Shown here piece by piece: positions 1 to 20,555 of a DNA stretch of 64,000 nt. Both the position numbers and the translations under genes were made by a program. Below the pieces are notes generated by a model. The model was given only the letters and a program-made list of their open reading frames with translations. It ran no database searches and had not been told where the DNA came from. This DNA is from Mastigias papua (taxonomy: Eukaryota; Cnidaria; Scyphozoa; Rhizostomeae; Mastigiidae), in NCBI GenBank assembly GCA_964019165.1, contig OZ025274.1, positions 15,717,358 through 15,781,357 of the forward strand, given 5' to 3'. Position 1 is the stretch's first letter. Each line of letters starts with the position of its first letter.

Positions 1-119
<119 letters not shown>

Positions 120-133
120 ATACACATATATGT

Positions 134-290
134 GAAAAGTCTGTTGGTACTACAGAACTTCACTATAGGACGAAAAAGCGGGAACATTGTTTTAGCATAC
201 TGAAAGCTTTTTATAACCTTAACTAAAAAGCTTTCAGTATGCTAAAACAATGTCCCCGCTTTTTCGTGCTATAATGATACATACATATAT
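134..290. mobile_element. Short fold-back repeat, Penelope-like family (copy 1)
   Basis: Two arms of about 60 bases (near 164-218 and 226-279) are inverted copies of each other, sharing CGAAAAAGCGGG / CCCGCTTTTTCG and AGCATACTGAAAGCTTTT / its complement. The left side carries an extra stretch of about 26 bases (GAAAAGTCTGTTGGTACTAC...) that the right side lacks. The same extension and arms recur at 52163-52700. Inverted terminal repeats plus a one-sided extension are a known layout of Penelope-like retroelements. No reverse transcriptase is present, so this is a non-autonomous or truncated copy. Confidence 0.6.
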
Positions 291-425
291 ATATATGTAA
301 GTATATTATAATCGACACTATTCTTCGATTTGAAGCGTTTTCCCGGCTCATTCTGGGATCCATCATCAGTATTGATTTACAAAATATGTTTCCTTTGATG
401 TTGATCATAATTTATCTTCATGTAG

Positions 426-11376
<10,951 letters not shown>

Positions 11377-12315
11377 TGTATGATTATTTTTGCAGTTTTT
11401 TTGATATATTGTCATATTTTAATGCAATAGTCTCTAACCAAAATTACTTATACATCATCACAATCACTATCAACCACTGTCATCATCATCATCATCATTA
11501 CTATGAATCATATCTATCACTAATTACAACCCTATCATCAAAGAGAACTCACGTAAGAGTTCCCTTCACTTTCACATTTTAGATCATTGTTAATAACATT
11601 TTAGGATGAAGATTCATGAACTTGACAAAGACAAAATCACATGGCAACCTGGCACATTATCAATTCTACCAGATAAACCTTGACTTTTTTAGCTTTGATA
11701 CCTCTATTTTACTATTTTATTTTTATTTGGAAATTACATTAATATAATTATATGTAGCATGCCCTTCAATATTGTAAAGAGTGTGCATGCTAGTCACATA
11801 TACATGTACAATGTGCAGTTCTTCTTTTATATCCAAAAGTAAATCAAGAAACCAGAATAACACAAATTACTATATTAGGTAAAAATTATGTGTCACAAGG
11901 AGCCAATGAAATGTAAGCATTACATAAGAAATAAACTCTCTTTAATGACTGTCTGTTGGATTCAAATAAACAACACAAAATCTGTCTGATAAATCTAGAT
12001 TTTTTCTTAAAATCTGATTGGTGACAATACATGGTAATTTGTACAATCCCCTTGTAGCTGAGGCAGCTTTTAAGTATTTGATTCTTGAATGTAGAGCAGA
12101 CTGTATCAAATAGGTTTATTTTTATCAGGTAAATCTTCACTATTTAATTATCAAACTGTCTTCAGAACATATCATATTTACAGAAAAAATTGAGCTCTTT
12201 TGGTGTAGATTTCTTGCCATAAACACTCGTGGTCCAAAGTTTCTCTACTACCATCAGAATGTTCTTTTTTATGGGAAAGGGATAAACTGTTTGGCAATTC
12301 TCGAAATGAGAAAGT
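11377..12315. other. Intergenic, HIP1R-like 3' side and MRPL50 3' side
   Basis: Space between two convergent genes. It must hold both 3' untranslated regions. A short CAT-rich run lies near 11483-11502. I see no further coding signal. Confidence 0.6.
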
Positions 12316-13897
12316 CTATGCTCTTTTCATTGGCAATGCTGCCTCAAATGATAGATTTCTTGGAAGCTTCTGATTTTGCAACCTCCAAATTTCTGGTACC
12401 ACTCCAGGATGTCTCTTGGTTTCATAAAATGTTACAAAGTCATTCACTGAGCTACAGTCATGAATTACATTGCTTGGAGGCAACCTGCCAAATTCTTCAT
12501 AACAGTATTTCAGAAGCTGAAAAGCAACAAACTTTTAGTATATCTGCTAAAAAATATGCAAATTTAACTTGATTGGCTTGGCTGTATAAAGCAATAAAGG
12601 TTTCTTGTAATCAAGACTCTCAAGTGCAAATGACTGGCAGCAAACATAATACTAAGAAGGTCATCATTTGCATCCAAGAGACCCATAAGATCAGTCTAGA
12701 AAACTGTATGAAACTTTGAATTTGATTTACAAATATCCTGAAATCTGTCAAATATTTCAAAAGATTCAGAACTGCCTCTTTATAGATTGACATATGGCAT
12801 TAGGCTACCAACTACTGACTAAATGACTATGAAAACACTGTCATTTTTTATGGCATGCTTCTGAGGAGCTTTTTGAATGGTCTATCAGAATCTAATGGGA
12901 ATATACACCAGTGTTTCCCAACTGCTATGCCATGGCACATGCATGCTGTGAGAGATCATCACATTTGCTGTGGTAAAATTTCCAATTTCACCTGGTTGGT
13001 TCAACAATTATTTAATCCAAACAAATGATGTGTTTCCAGACATCTATTTATGTGGGCAGCTTGCAGCTACAGTTAGCAGACTGGCTGGTTTATCTATCTG
13101 CTGCTGCTTAAATAGCTGACAGAATTAGTGATACTTTGAGTGAGACATTGCTTGGAATGGTACGTCATGTGGTTCAAAAACTGTTGGTACTATTTTACAC
13201 CTCCACCATGAAATAGCAAATTCCTACTTCAACAAATTGTACCTTATATTTTGATGGAATATCAATTGTTGCTATCTCCTTCCAGTTCTCTTCTGGCAAT
13301 GATGGGAATGATTTTGATGTAACAGATTTCATCCTCTCTTCAACATTTTGATACAGAAATTCACCTCTGACTTCAATGGCATCACTATTTCATAAAAAAT
13401 AATGGTCATTTTAATGATATCCTACCGCTAATAAACAGAAAATTGCATATACATACAGATATGATATTCCACTAAAATACACAATAACCACAAACAATTC
13501 CAAAAACAATTATTTCAGAAGCTCTACAAGTGTGAACAAAGTATCACTGGGCTTTTTGCTTTCATGATACATACTTCATGCAAATCAACTTTTAAAATTA
13601 CCGCATGTGTTTTTTAAATGTTCAGTCTATAATGATTTTAAACTGTTCTTAACCTTACAGGCATTTTTTCAATGTTATCCCCGACGGGTTGTTCTTTCAA
13701 AAGTGTGTTTCTTGACTGTAAAGCGAAACAGGGCATTAAAAGTATTAATTTTACCTTACTGCAATATCTGTTTCTTTCTTTGATATTCTTACAAGTTTTT
13801 TCAGTTTGTCCAATACGCTGCTTGACGCCATTCGTACCTGGTATTTTACGGCAAGAGTCCTCTGCAGATAGCCCCTCACCGTCGATGGGGCAGCCAT
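12316..13897 (-). CDS. MRPL50: Mitochondrial large-subunit ribosomal protein L50-like
   Basis: Three exons on the minus strand: 13755-13897 (ATG at 13897), 13243-13384 and 12316-12516 (TAG stop). They join with matching phases into 161 codons, close to the roughly 158 residues I recall for mammalian MRPL50. Exon 1 encodes a short basic leader (MAAPSTVRGYLQRTLAVKYQ) that suits mitochondrial import. The C-terminal half has the family-like pattern 'K(Y/F).LL..C..EF....P.S.....SV.D...FYET', followed by LQNQKLPRNLSF. The role would be a structural protein of the mitoribosomal large subunit. Identification rests on remembered motifs in a fast-evolving family, so the gene structure is firmer than the name. 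It converges with the HIP1R-like gene and its start faces a P-loop gene on the same strand. Confidence 0.72.
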
Positions 13898-14578
13898 CTT
13901 CACTTCTCTGCATGTCGCGCCACCGCAGCCACAGAAGCCCAAATCGTAGTAATGCCAGAACAAAGTCCCTGCATGCCCACAACAAATGAGGGAAAATAAG
14001 AGTAGCTAGCACAAATGGATCTGTACCATCATTGTAGAAGATGGTTCCCCATGAACTACCTGCTCTATTCACTGACTTGAGTGGGAAAATTCCGTTGGTG
14101 AAGGATAAATGACATGCTTGAGAAATTCATTCATACTGCCACTATTCAAACCTTGTTTGCAAGTTAATGCTTCATTGTTTAGGCTAAATATGGCCTTCAT
14201 TTCTTCTATAATATAGTGCACAGCAGAGGGACAGCAAATAAAATGAGTTGGCTATATTGATACAAATAAAAACACACATAACTTTATGTGAGGTAAACAA
14301 ATCAACTTGGCAATTTGAAACATTAAATGTCCTTATTCATCCATCTTTATTAATGTGCAATCTGAAATTGCTTTATACAACAATCCAGAATACATGAGTT
14401 CATTCTTTCCATGCACTTTACAAATATTTAGGTTCAGATTAGATATGCAATCATATACTACATAATGAGTACTACCAATAACTACAGTAAATGACTATTT
14501 CCCAAACTCTATCAAAGCTCAGAACGGCACATCCAAGTGACATACACAATCATGAGTACTTCTCGCCAATTTACAATG
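13898..14578. other. Intergenic, upstream of MRPL50
   Basis: Lies between the MRPL50 start and the stop of the zeta-like gene; both are on the minus strand. It must hold the MRPL50 promoter and the neighbour's 3' end. An open minus frame reaching 14072 runs over MRPL50 exon 1 in another frame and looks accidental. Nothing else recognised. Confidence 0.5.
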
Positions 14579-15424
14579 TCATATTTCTTCAAATAAACCA
14601 TTGTTTACATTCTTGCTTTTCAGTTCCCTTATTCCATTTACAGATCCATAATAAATTGATTTGACAACATCTTCATGAACTTTTCGCTCCCTTTTACTTG
14701 TTCTGTATAAAATCTCTTCCAAAGGAATTGAATTCACGTGCCTTACTCTAATAACATACCCTTTCATTTTCAGCCTTTGCATGTAATCTTCAAGTTCGGA
14801 ATGTTTAACACATGTTCCCTCAGCAACAAAACTTATGTTCTCATTCAATAACCAATCAGTTAATTTAATAGCTATCGATCGTGCTTTTGGGTAAAACTCA
14901 TCTACTCTCTTACTGTCAAAACCATTCAGTTTTTCCATTAGTTCGTCCGTGTCAACATAAGCATAATTGCTATAAACTGGATGCTTTTTAAACTCTTCCT
15001 GCAAAACAGTAGTTTTTCCAGCGCCCATTGGCCCAAGAACAAACACCGCTTCATTATAGTAACATTTCGAGTTCATCTGATTCGAAATCCACTCGTCAAT
15101 AAGCCTGTTCTCGTTATCATCTTCCGAATATAGCATATGCAAATAGCTGTGTTGAGAAAGATCGGTTCCCAGATTTCTGTGAATTGCCTTCCGCGATGTA
15201 CAACTTGGAGACAACAATCCTCGGTGATGTTTCACTTCGACTAGGCCCATTCCGATCTCATCCACTTCCAGCATATTTGCAGCCGGCAGATAAAAACTGT
15301 TTATCCATAGATCGAGTTTTTTGGCTAAAAACGAAGAAAATACATTCAATAAAGCAGAAGATTTGTTATGACTGCTGACAGTGCATCTTGCCTTTCTCAG
15401 CAACCATAGTAAATGCTGATTCAT
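14579..15424 (-). CDS. Zeta-toxin-like P-loop kinase domain protein, single exon
   Basis: An uninterrupted 281-residue frame from a true ATG at 15424. A Walker A loop, GPMGAGKTT, is at residues 131-139, preceded by a hydrophobic strand (AVFVL). Next come a YVDTDEL motif at 156-162 where zeta-type kinases carry an acidic substrate/base residue, a second strand SFVAEGT at 198-204, and basic residues RTSKRER at 241-247 that could form a lid. This order (Walker A, D-x-(D/E), strand-E-T/G, arginine lid) is that of the zeta toxin/AAA_33 kinase group. Known bacterial members phosphorylate UDP-sugars as the toxin of an antitoxin-toxin pair. No epsilon-type antitoxin gene is visible beside it. The first 100 residues match nothing I recognise. 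A host kinase of unknown substrate or an acquired gene are both possible. Confidence 0.65.
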   Translation of the reverse strand: MNQHLLWLLRKARCTVSSHNKSSALLNVFSSFLAKKLDLWINSFYLPAANMLEVDEIGMGLVEVKHHRGLLSPSCTSRKAIHRNLGTDLSQHSYLHMLYSEDDNENRLIDEWISNQMNSKCYYNEAVFVLGPMGAGKTTVLQEEFKKHPVYSNYAYVDTDELMEKLNGFDSKRVDEFYPKARSIAIKLTDWLLNENISFVAEGTCVKHSELEDYMQRLKMKGYVIRVRHVNSIPLEEILYRTSKRERKVHEDVVKSIYYGSVNGIRELKSKNVNNGLFEEI

Positions 15425-16396
15425 ACCTTGGCTTATCGTTCTATTTGCTAGGTATGAATAGGCTCTGCGGAGGAGGCTTAATGACAGCTATGGGAAGTCA
15501 AACCCAAGGCATAACAGAGCAACAAGGGACTCAAGGCCTCAAAGGACAGGGACTTAAAAACAGTAATTACACATAACGCCTCCAAACAATATTGATATTT
15601 CCTCCATGGGCCTTGTTGACCTTCGAAACTTTGTAAGAGCTATATGGGACATTGGCTCTCAAGGATGAAGGGCTAACAGAGAGAGAGAGAGAGAATTCAA
15701 GAAATAGAATTACTCCTCAGAGCTTTTTGCTTCATGGAATCTCTCAGAGCTTTTTGCTTCATGGAATCTCTGACAAGAAGGAATTAAAAACTAGCTAAAT
15801 TTTGTTTTCTTTTTGCTTTTTCAACTTTACTAGGGGGTATTAGTCTGTATCTTAAATTTCTATTTTGATTGTTTGTGTAGCTATTTTCAATAAATTGTAT
15901 GCAGTGACTTTAAAATGAGATGAACGGAAACTGAACTGGAAAAGCTATAAATACCCCTAAGAGGGATACACAATGAGTTTGTACCAATGTCAAATATTTT
16001 TTGTCTATCAGGATACAAATATCGTTTGTTTGAATCGCTAGAGGCTGATGATTTATAAATGTATTTATACCATACATAAAATTGTTTTAAATCTTTTGAG
16101 AAGGAATATTGCAACCACATTTGTAAGAGCAGAAGTCTCACTACAGTCATAAGTTAGAGGTCATTTCTACAATGGGTGTCGGCCCGTTCGGGCTGTTATG
16201 GTTTCACACCACTAATCCCATATGAAAAGATTCAGTTGGCAAATCGATGCGGACTATTGCATCAGTTGGCAAGATCCTTTTCATGGTTTACACACATAGT
16301 TGCAATGTTAATTCCTGTTGGCACAAACCCTGGCTACACCCTCCCCCCTCCGGAATATCTCAGGAACGGCCATGGACACTGTTGCAAGCTTGCAAT
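15425..16396. other. Intergenic between zeta-like gene and transposon
   Basis: Contains a (GA)n run near 15678-15694 and an exact 27-base tandem duplication (15716-15742 and 15743-15769, unit beginning CTCAGAGCTTTTTGCTTCAT). The rest, up to the transposon edge at 16397, shows no supported gene. Short frames at 16176-16468 run into the transposon TIR and are not credible. Confidence 0.55.
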
Positions 16397-16627
16397 ACAC
16401 CATTTCAACATTTCCAGCCTCTTTTGCATCTAGGAGCCTGGGGCGAGTTTGGGGGTGAAAAGTTCTAAGCTACGAGGAGGGCCTAGAGTGTTGTGACATT
16501 GTTTGATGCGGAACACCTATCTTGCTGTTAATAATCATTTACATATTCACTCGGTTTTGTAGTCTGTTATTACGGGAACAGCTTTTTTAAAAGCTTTTAT
16601 AAGTACCATGCTCTGGCAGGCTACAAA
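16397..16627 (+). repeat. Left terminal inverted repeat of ISL2EU-like element
   Basis: 231 bases, matched in reverse by 23780-23688 followed by 20160-20023. It contains ATTACGGGAACAGC and TGATGCGGAACACC. The near-identity of the arms implies recent activity. Confidence 0.9.
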
Positions 16628-16657
16628 CATTTGTTATTTGTGATAATAGAACAGACA

Positions 16658-18361
16658 ATGGATCTGGATAGAATTTCAAAGATGAAAGTTGAAGAGCTCA
16701 AAGATTTCCTTCGTCTTCGCGGATTGAAGGTGAGTGGCAAAAAGGAAGAGCTTGTTGCACGAGTATTTGTAGCTGCTGAGAATGATGTTCCAATATTGAA
16801 AACAGCTGTAGAAGTGCAAGCCGAAATAGCAGAGGATTATGACTCCAAGCTGCTAGTGGAAGGTGTACGTATTCCAGATCCCTTCGCTATCGCTAATGGT
16901 TGGGTACCTGAAGATGAAAGTGTGAAGTTGTGGCCTATGACTCTCTACCCTGATATTTTTAACTTCTTGTCGTTCTACCCAAGTGAGTTGAAGAGCCAGG
17001 ACCTCAATGATTACAAGCTGTCCAAAGCCTATAGCTATTATTCAACTGGCTGGCTTAATCCACTGAGTTACCATCCAGTATCAGAATCAAGTACTGTATG
17101 TGTCCTCAAGTCTGCATGCAAACAATCTCAGAGGATAAATGACACACCCCACAAACTTTGGGTGTGCTTAGCAAAGAAATCTGGGAAAATTTTGAAAGCA
17201 CACTGCACATGTATGGCTGGCATTGGACAAACTTGCAACCATGTGGCTGCTGCATTGTTCAGAATTGAAGCTGCTGTAAGAATGGGCTTAACTAACCCAT
17301 CTTGTACAACAACTGCTTGTGAATGGTTGCCAAATAACAAAGCTGTTAGAATGACCAGAATTAAAGATTTAAAGTTGAGCAGGGCAAAATTTGGGAAACA
17401 ATCAAAAAAGCAGTCAGAGCTCAACTGTTCACCAAAGAAGCGATTTGATCCAACTGCTAACATATCAGAAAAATTGAGCTTTATGAAAGTGTCAACTGCC
17501 ATTAGGAATGTCTGCACTGAAGATGAGTCCATAATTTTTACAGCTGAACCCAAAGTGTGTACAGTAGAGAATGTGCCAAAAGCAAGAGAACTACATACAA
17601 TTGATGAATTTCTTTGTGCCTCTGAAACTCAAGATGAATTCTGTCTCAAATTAGAGTATTTCCCAGCAAATCTAGCTGACATTGAAGAGGAAACAAGAGG
17701 TCAAGCAGCTAACCCTCTATGGTTTTCTGTTAGACAACATGTGATAAGTGCATCCAAAGCACATGATGTTAAAACAAGAATGACTTCATTCAAAACAGCA
17801 ACTGGAGACAAAGAGGCTTATTTTAAGAACCTAACTGACAAGATTGCTGGAAGAAAGCGTGTTAACCCTCTTTTACCACCTTTACGTTATGGCCAAGCTA
17901 TGGAAAATAATGCTGTCCAAATGTTTGTTGACCTGTACAAAGAAAGCCACCAAAATGTCAAAGTTGAGGAATGTGGCATCTTTTTGTGCATGGATATACC
18001 ATTTGTTGGAGGCAGTCCTGACCGGATCATCTGCTGTGACTGTTGTGGGAAGTTTTGTTTGGAGGTGAAATGCCCGTATTCAATTAGCCATTTGAGCCCT
18101 ATGGATTCTGATGTGAAACTACCTTATTTAAAGAAAGATGCAAGTATGACTACATCCTTGAATAGAAATCATAAATACTACACTCAGATCCAGGTTCAAA
18201 TGGCTGCTTCAAGAATTTACAATAGCTATTTCTTTGTGTGGACATCACATGGCTATTTTCTTGAAAAACTATCATTTGATATTGAGCTTTGGGAGATTCT
18301 AAAGGAGCAATTCAAAGAATTTTATTTTAGTCATTATTTGCCATCATTTTTTATGAAATGA
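16658..18361 (+). CDS. SAP-SWIM-YqaJ nuclease protein of the transposon
   Basis: A 567-residue intact frame. I take ATG at 16658 (MDLDRISKMKVEELKDFLRL); the frame upstream has no ATG. Residues about 5-40 form a SAP DNA-binding helix pair. A SWIM zinc finger follows, with C183, C185, C193 and H195 (CTCMAGIGQTCNH). The C-terminal half is a YqaJ/lambda-exonuclease-type fold with LRYGQAMEN (E416), GGSPDR (D455), LEVK (E469, K471) and YTQIQVQ (Q510/Q512), so the expected E-D-ExK-Q catalytic set is present. In the transposon it is the accessory nuclease. Its exact step (end processing or repair after excision) is not established. It lies tail to tail with the transposase, 44 bases apart, so their 3' untranslated regions overlap. 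Confidence 0.9.
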   Translation: MDLDRISKMKVEELKDFLRLRGLKVSGKKEELVARVFVAAENDVPILKTAVEVQAEIAEDYDSKLLVEGVRIPDPFAIANGWVPEDESVKLWPMTLYPDIFNFLSFYPSELKSQDLNDYKLSKAYSYYSTGWLNPLSYHPVSESSTVCVLKSACKQSQRINDTPHKLWVCLAKKSGKILKAHCTCMAGIGQTCNHVAAALFRIEAAVRMGLTNPSCTTTACEWLPNNKAVRMTRIKDLKLSRAKFGKQSKKQSELNCSPKKRFDPTANISEKLSFMKVSTAIRNVCTEDESIIFTAEPKVCTVENVPKARELHTIDEFLCASETQDEFCLKLEYFPANLADIEEETRGQAANPLWFSVRQHVISASKAHDVKTRMTSFKTATGDKEAYFKNLTDKIAGRKRVNPLLPPLRYGQAMENNAVQMFVDLYKESHQNVKVEECGIFLCMDIPFVGGSPDRIICCDCCGKFCLEVKCPYSISHLSPMDSDVKLPYLKKDASMTTSLNRNHKYYTQIQVQMAASRIYNSYFFVWTSHGYFLEKLSFDIELWEILKEQFKEFYFSHYLPSFFMK

Positions 18362-18396
18362 AATGAAATAATAAGGCATTTTTTGCAATCAATAAA
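18321..18396. terminator. Overlapping opposed poly(A) signals
   Basis: AATAAA on the plus strand at 18391-18396 follows the YqaJ gene stop by 30 bases. TTTATT at 18321-18326 (AATAAA on the minus strand) lies 80 bases past the transposase stop, inside the YqaJ coding region. The two transcripts should therefore overlap at their 3' ends. This is inferred from the hexamers only. Confidence 0.5.
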
Positions 18397-18405
18397 AATA
18401 CTCTG

Positions 18406-19956
18406 TTACTCTTTTAAAAGTGGAGGCTGGATATTGCAAAGGGCTGCACATGACCTTACTATATCATCAGCCAAAGGTAGCAATGTTAATGGGAAAATGT
18501 TTTTTAGAATTCTAAAATTCTTCAGTCTGTTAATAGCTCGTTCCACGTGTATTCTAAGATTTGCAATCTCTTTTGTCTTTTTGCATTCCAATTTTGTCAT
18601 CTGGGATTTAACACGGGCACCTGGTGGGACACTGAGTGTACAGTAATGATGGAGAAGATCTTCTTGCATTTGAAATCCCCTGTCTGCCATTATCTCATCA
18701 CCATACTCAAGATTATTATAAAATCCACTATCTTGACAAATAAACTGGTCTGTTGCACGTCCACCATAACAATCTGATACAAACATTATGTAGCCTGTTG
18801 GAGAAATTCCAACTAGAAATTTAAATGTATTATGCTTCTTATAATTGGACCATGTTGTAGCCTGAGCATCTAAAGATTTTGGTCTTTCAATAAATATCTC
18901 CGTACAGTCAATAATACATCTTGTTTTTTTATGACGACTGTGAAACATTGATGGCAAATTTGACAAGATAGTCTCCTTAGGCAGCCATACTACCAGAGCA
19001 TCATGTAGGATTTTTCCAAGAAATCTCACCCAAGTAGCAAAGATGGAGGAAATAGTGCCCTCAGAAACCTGAAACCGTTCTGCCAAATCATGGGTCAGAA
19101 GGCCAAGCCTCAGTCTCATCAGCACCAAGAGGAATTGGTCTCTACTTGTTATTTTGCTGAAGTTTGTCTTCCTCCCTTTTCTAACCTTTGAGCTATGGAC
19201 TTGTTTACTGCCTCTCCAATATGTTAGCTTTGGTATGAAAGGCTTGAGAACACTGTGAAGAGCATTAAAGACAGAAATTTTCTGAATGCCAGTGAAAAAT
19301 CTCATTTGTCTATCATTTGATATTGATGTGAATGAGAATGGCTTTCTGGAATGAGCAGTGATTTTCAAAAGCTTCATTTCCTCACACAAAAACGTAAGCT
19401 CCAGTTTAAGCTCACTGTTTTCTTTGCTCAATTCCTCTTTCCTTCGTGCCAATGAAGAAATCACACTATTTTTATCACAACAAGCAGCACAAGGATCTCC
19501 TGGTAATGTGTAACAGTGGTCATTGAGGATGTGACTGTCACCGCATTCCATTTCTCTCAAGCTTTCATCAGAATCAATGGCATCTTCCGTTGCTTCCATT
19601 CGTATTAATTTACGTCTAGTGCTTGCTGGCAGCTTGTCATATCCCATATTAAGTGATGGATAAGGATTTTCAGTTGTTGGTATTCCATCAACGAAATGCT
19701 TAGAGCATACCATATCACTTTGCCCTGGCTTCCAATTAGTGTTCCTATATGTTGTTCTCTTGATGACCTTAATCCACTGCTTCCTGCTCTCCAAATTCCT
19801 CTGAGTGCTTGGGAATTTAAACAGCCTAAATGGGGGTGGGCAGGGACAGAGCTTGTTTGTCTGTCCAATGTGCTCCTCACAACTTTTCTTTTCCCAAACT
19901 TTTATCCTATATCTACTGTTTCTACATCCATAGACGGCACAGTTTCCATTAACCAT
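18406..19956 (-). CDS. ISL2EU-like transposase with THAP-like finger and DDE_Tnp_4 domain
   Basis: A 516-residue intact frame. I choose ATG at 19956 (MVNGNCAVYGC); the frame runs on upstream without ATG. The N-terminus is a THAP-like C2CH finger: C6, C11, C84 and H87, with LFKFPS, a downstream W and CSKHF. A short coiled-coil segment follows near residues 165-200. Then come a helix-turn-helix (about 270-312, DLAERFQVSEGTISSIFATW) and a DDE nuclease domain with D350 (CIIDCTE), D425 (ADRGF) and E472 (HVERAINRLK). All three catalytic acids are present. It should bind the TIRs and cut the element out. It is encoded opposite the YqaJ gene. Confidence 0.9.
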   Translation of the reverse strand: MVNGNCAVYGCRNSRYRIKVWEKKSCEEHIGQTNKLCPCPPPFRLFKFPSTQRNLESRKQWIKVIKRTTYRNTNWKPGQSDMVCSKHFVDGIPTTENPYPSLNMGYDKLPASTRRKLIRMEATEDAIDSDESLREMECGDSHILNDHCYTLPGDPCAACCDKNSVISSLARRKEELSKENSELKLELTFLCEEMKLLKITAHSRKPFSFTSISNDRQMRFFTGIQKISVFNALHSVLKPFIPKLTYWRGSKQVHSSKVRKGRKTNFSKITSRDQFLLVLMRLRLGLLTHDLAERFQVSEGTISSIFATWVRFLGKILHDALVVWLPKETILSNLPSMFHSRHKKTRCIIDCTEIFIERPKSLDAQATTWSNYKKHNTFKFLVGISPTGYIMFVSDCYGGRATDQFICQDSGFYNNLEYGDEIMADRGFQMQEDLLHHYCTLSVPPGARVKSQMTKLECKKTKEIANLRIHVERAINRLKNFRILKNIFPLTLLPLADDIVRSCAALCNIQPPLLKE

Positions 19957-20022
19957 CGTTAGGATAGACCGATTAGACACAAATTGAATTCGTTGCCAAA
20001 ACAGGTTAAGAAAAAGTTGGTA

Positions 20023-20160
20023 TTTGTAGCCTGCCAGAGCAAGGTACTTATAAAAGCTTTTAAAAAAGCTGTTCCCGTAATAACAGACTACAAAACCGAG
20101 TGAATATGTAAATGATTATTAACAGCAAGATAGGTGTTCCGCATCAAACAATGTCACAAC
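20023..20160 (-). repeat. Right TIR of ISL2EU-like element, inner part
   Basis: 138 bases complementary to 16627-16490. Its last eight bases (20153-20160, GTCACAAC) are the left copy of the target duplication made by the P-like insertion. The TIR resumes at 23688. Confidence 0.9.
20153..20160 (+). repeat. Target site duplication, left copy
   Basis: GTCACAAC, repeated exactly at 23680-23687 on the other side of the P-like element. Confidence 0.95.
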
Positions 20161-20438
20161 CATAGAGATAAAAATAAACACTAGAGTGCGAGCTTCCTAT
20201 TCGCGCCAGTGAATAAGAATGAGGCCGCTATGGGCACGGCTACCATTTTGAATGCATGGCAAAACAACTAGAGTGGGTTGTGTTGAGTACGTGTTTTGCT
20301 GCAAGATTTACCAAAGATAACTGGTATTGGGATTATTTTTGGAAAGTGCAGTACACGCCGACGTGCAGCAAGCTCTTGCACTCTCATTTTGAAAGATATA
20401 AAGTTGAGGTATAGTATTTATTTTCGTTTTTGAACACG

Positions 20439-20485
20439 CCTAAGAAATGTTAGGCCTTAGCAGCTAAAACCTAACATTTCTTAGG
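20439..20485. repeat. Perfect 16-bp stem-loop in P-like element
   Basis: CCTAAGAAATGTTAGG at 20439-20454 and its exact reverse complement at 20470-20485, with a 15-base loop. It lies between the left TIR and the transposase stop, so it would be in the 3' untranslated region of the transcript or act as a subterminal repeat bound by transposase. Confidence 0.8.
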
Positions 20486-20555
20486 TTAACTTGCTTAAAC
20501 ATTTGTCGAGAAAACTAAAGTTATTACCTACCTTTGAGAGTCTTTCGATTGCCCA

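Noticed and set aside
13638..14072. 144-residue minus-strand frame
   Set aside because: It overlaps MRPL50 exon 1 in another frame. The MRPL50 frame has matching splice phases and a better protein.
17128..17553. 141-residue minus-strand frame in the YqaJ gene
   Set aside because: Shadow of the coding strand: the plus frame carries SWIM and YqaJ motifs, and the minus frame has none.
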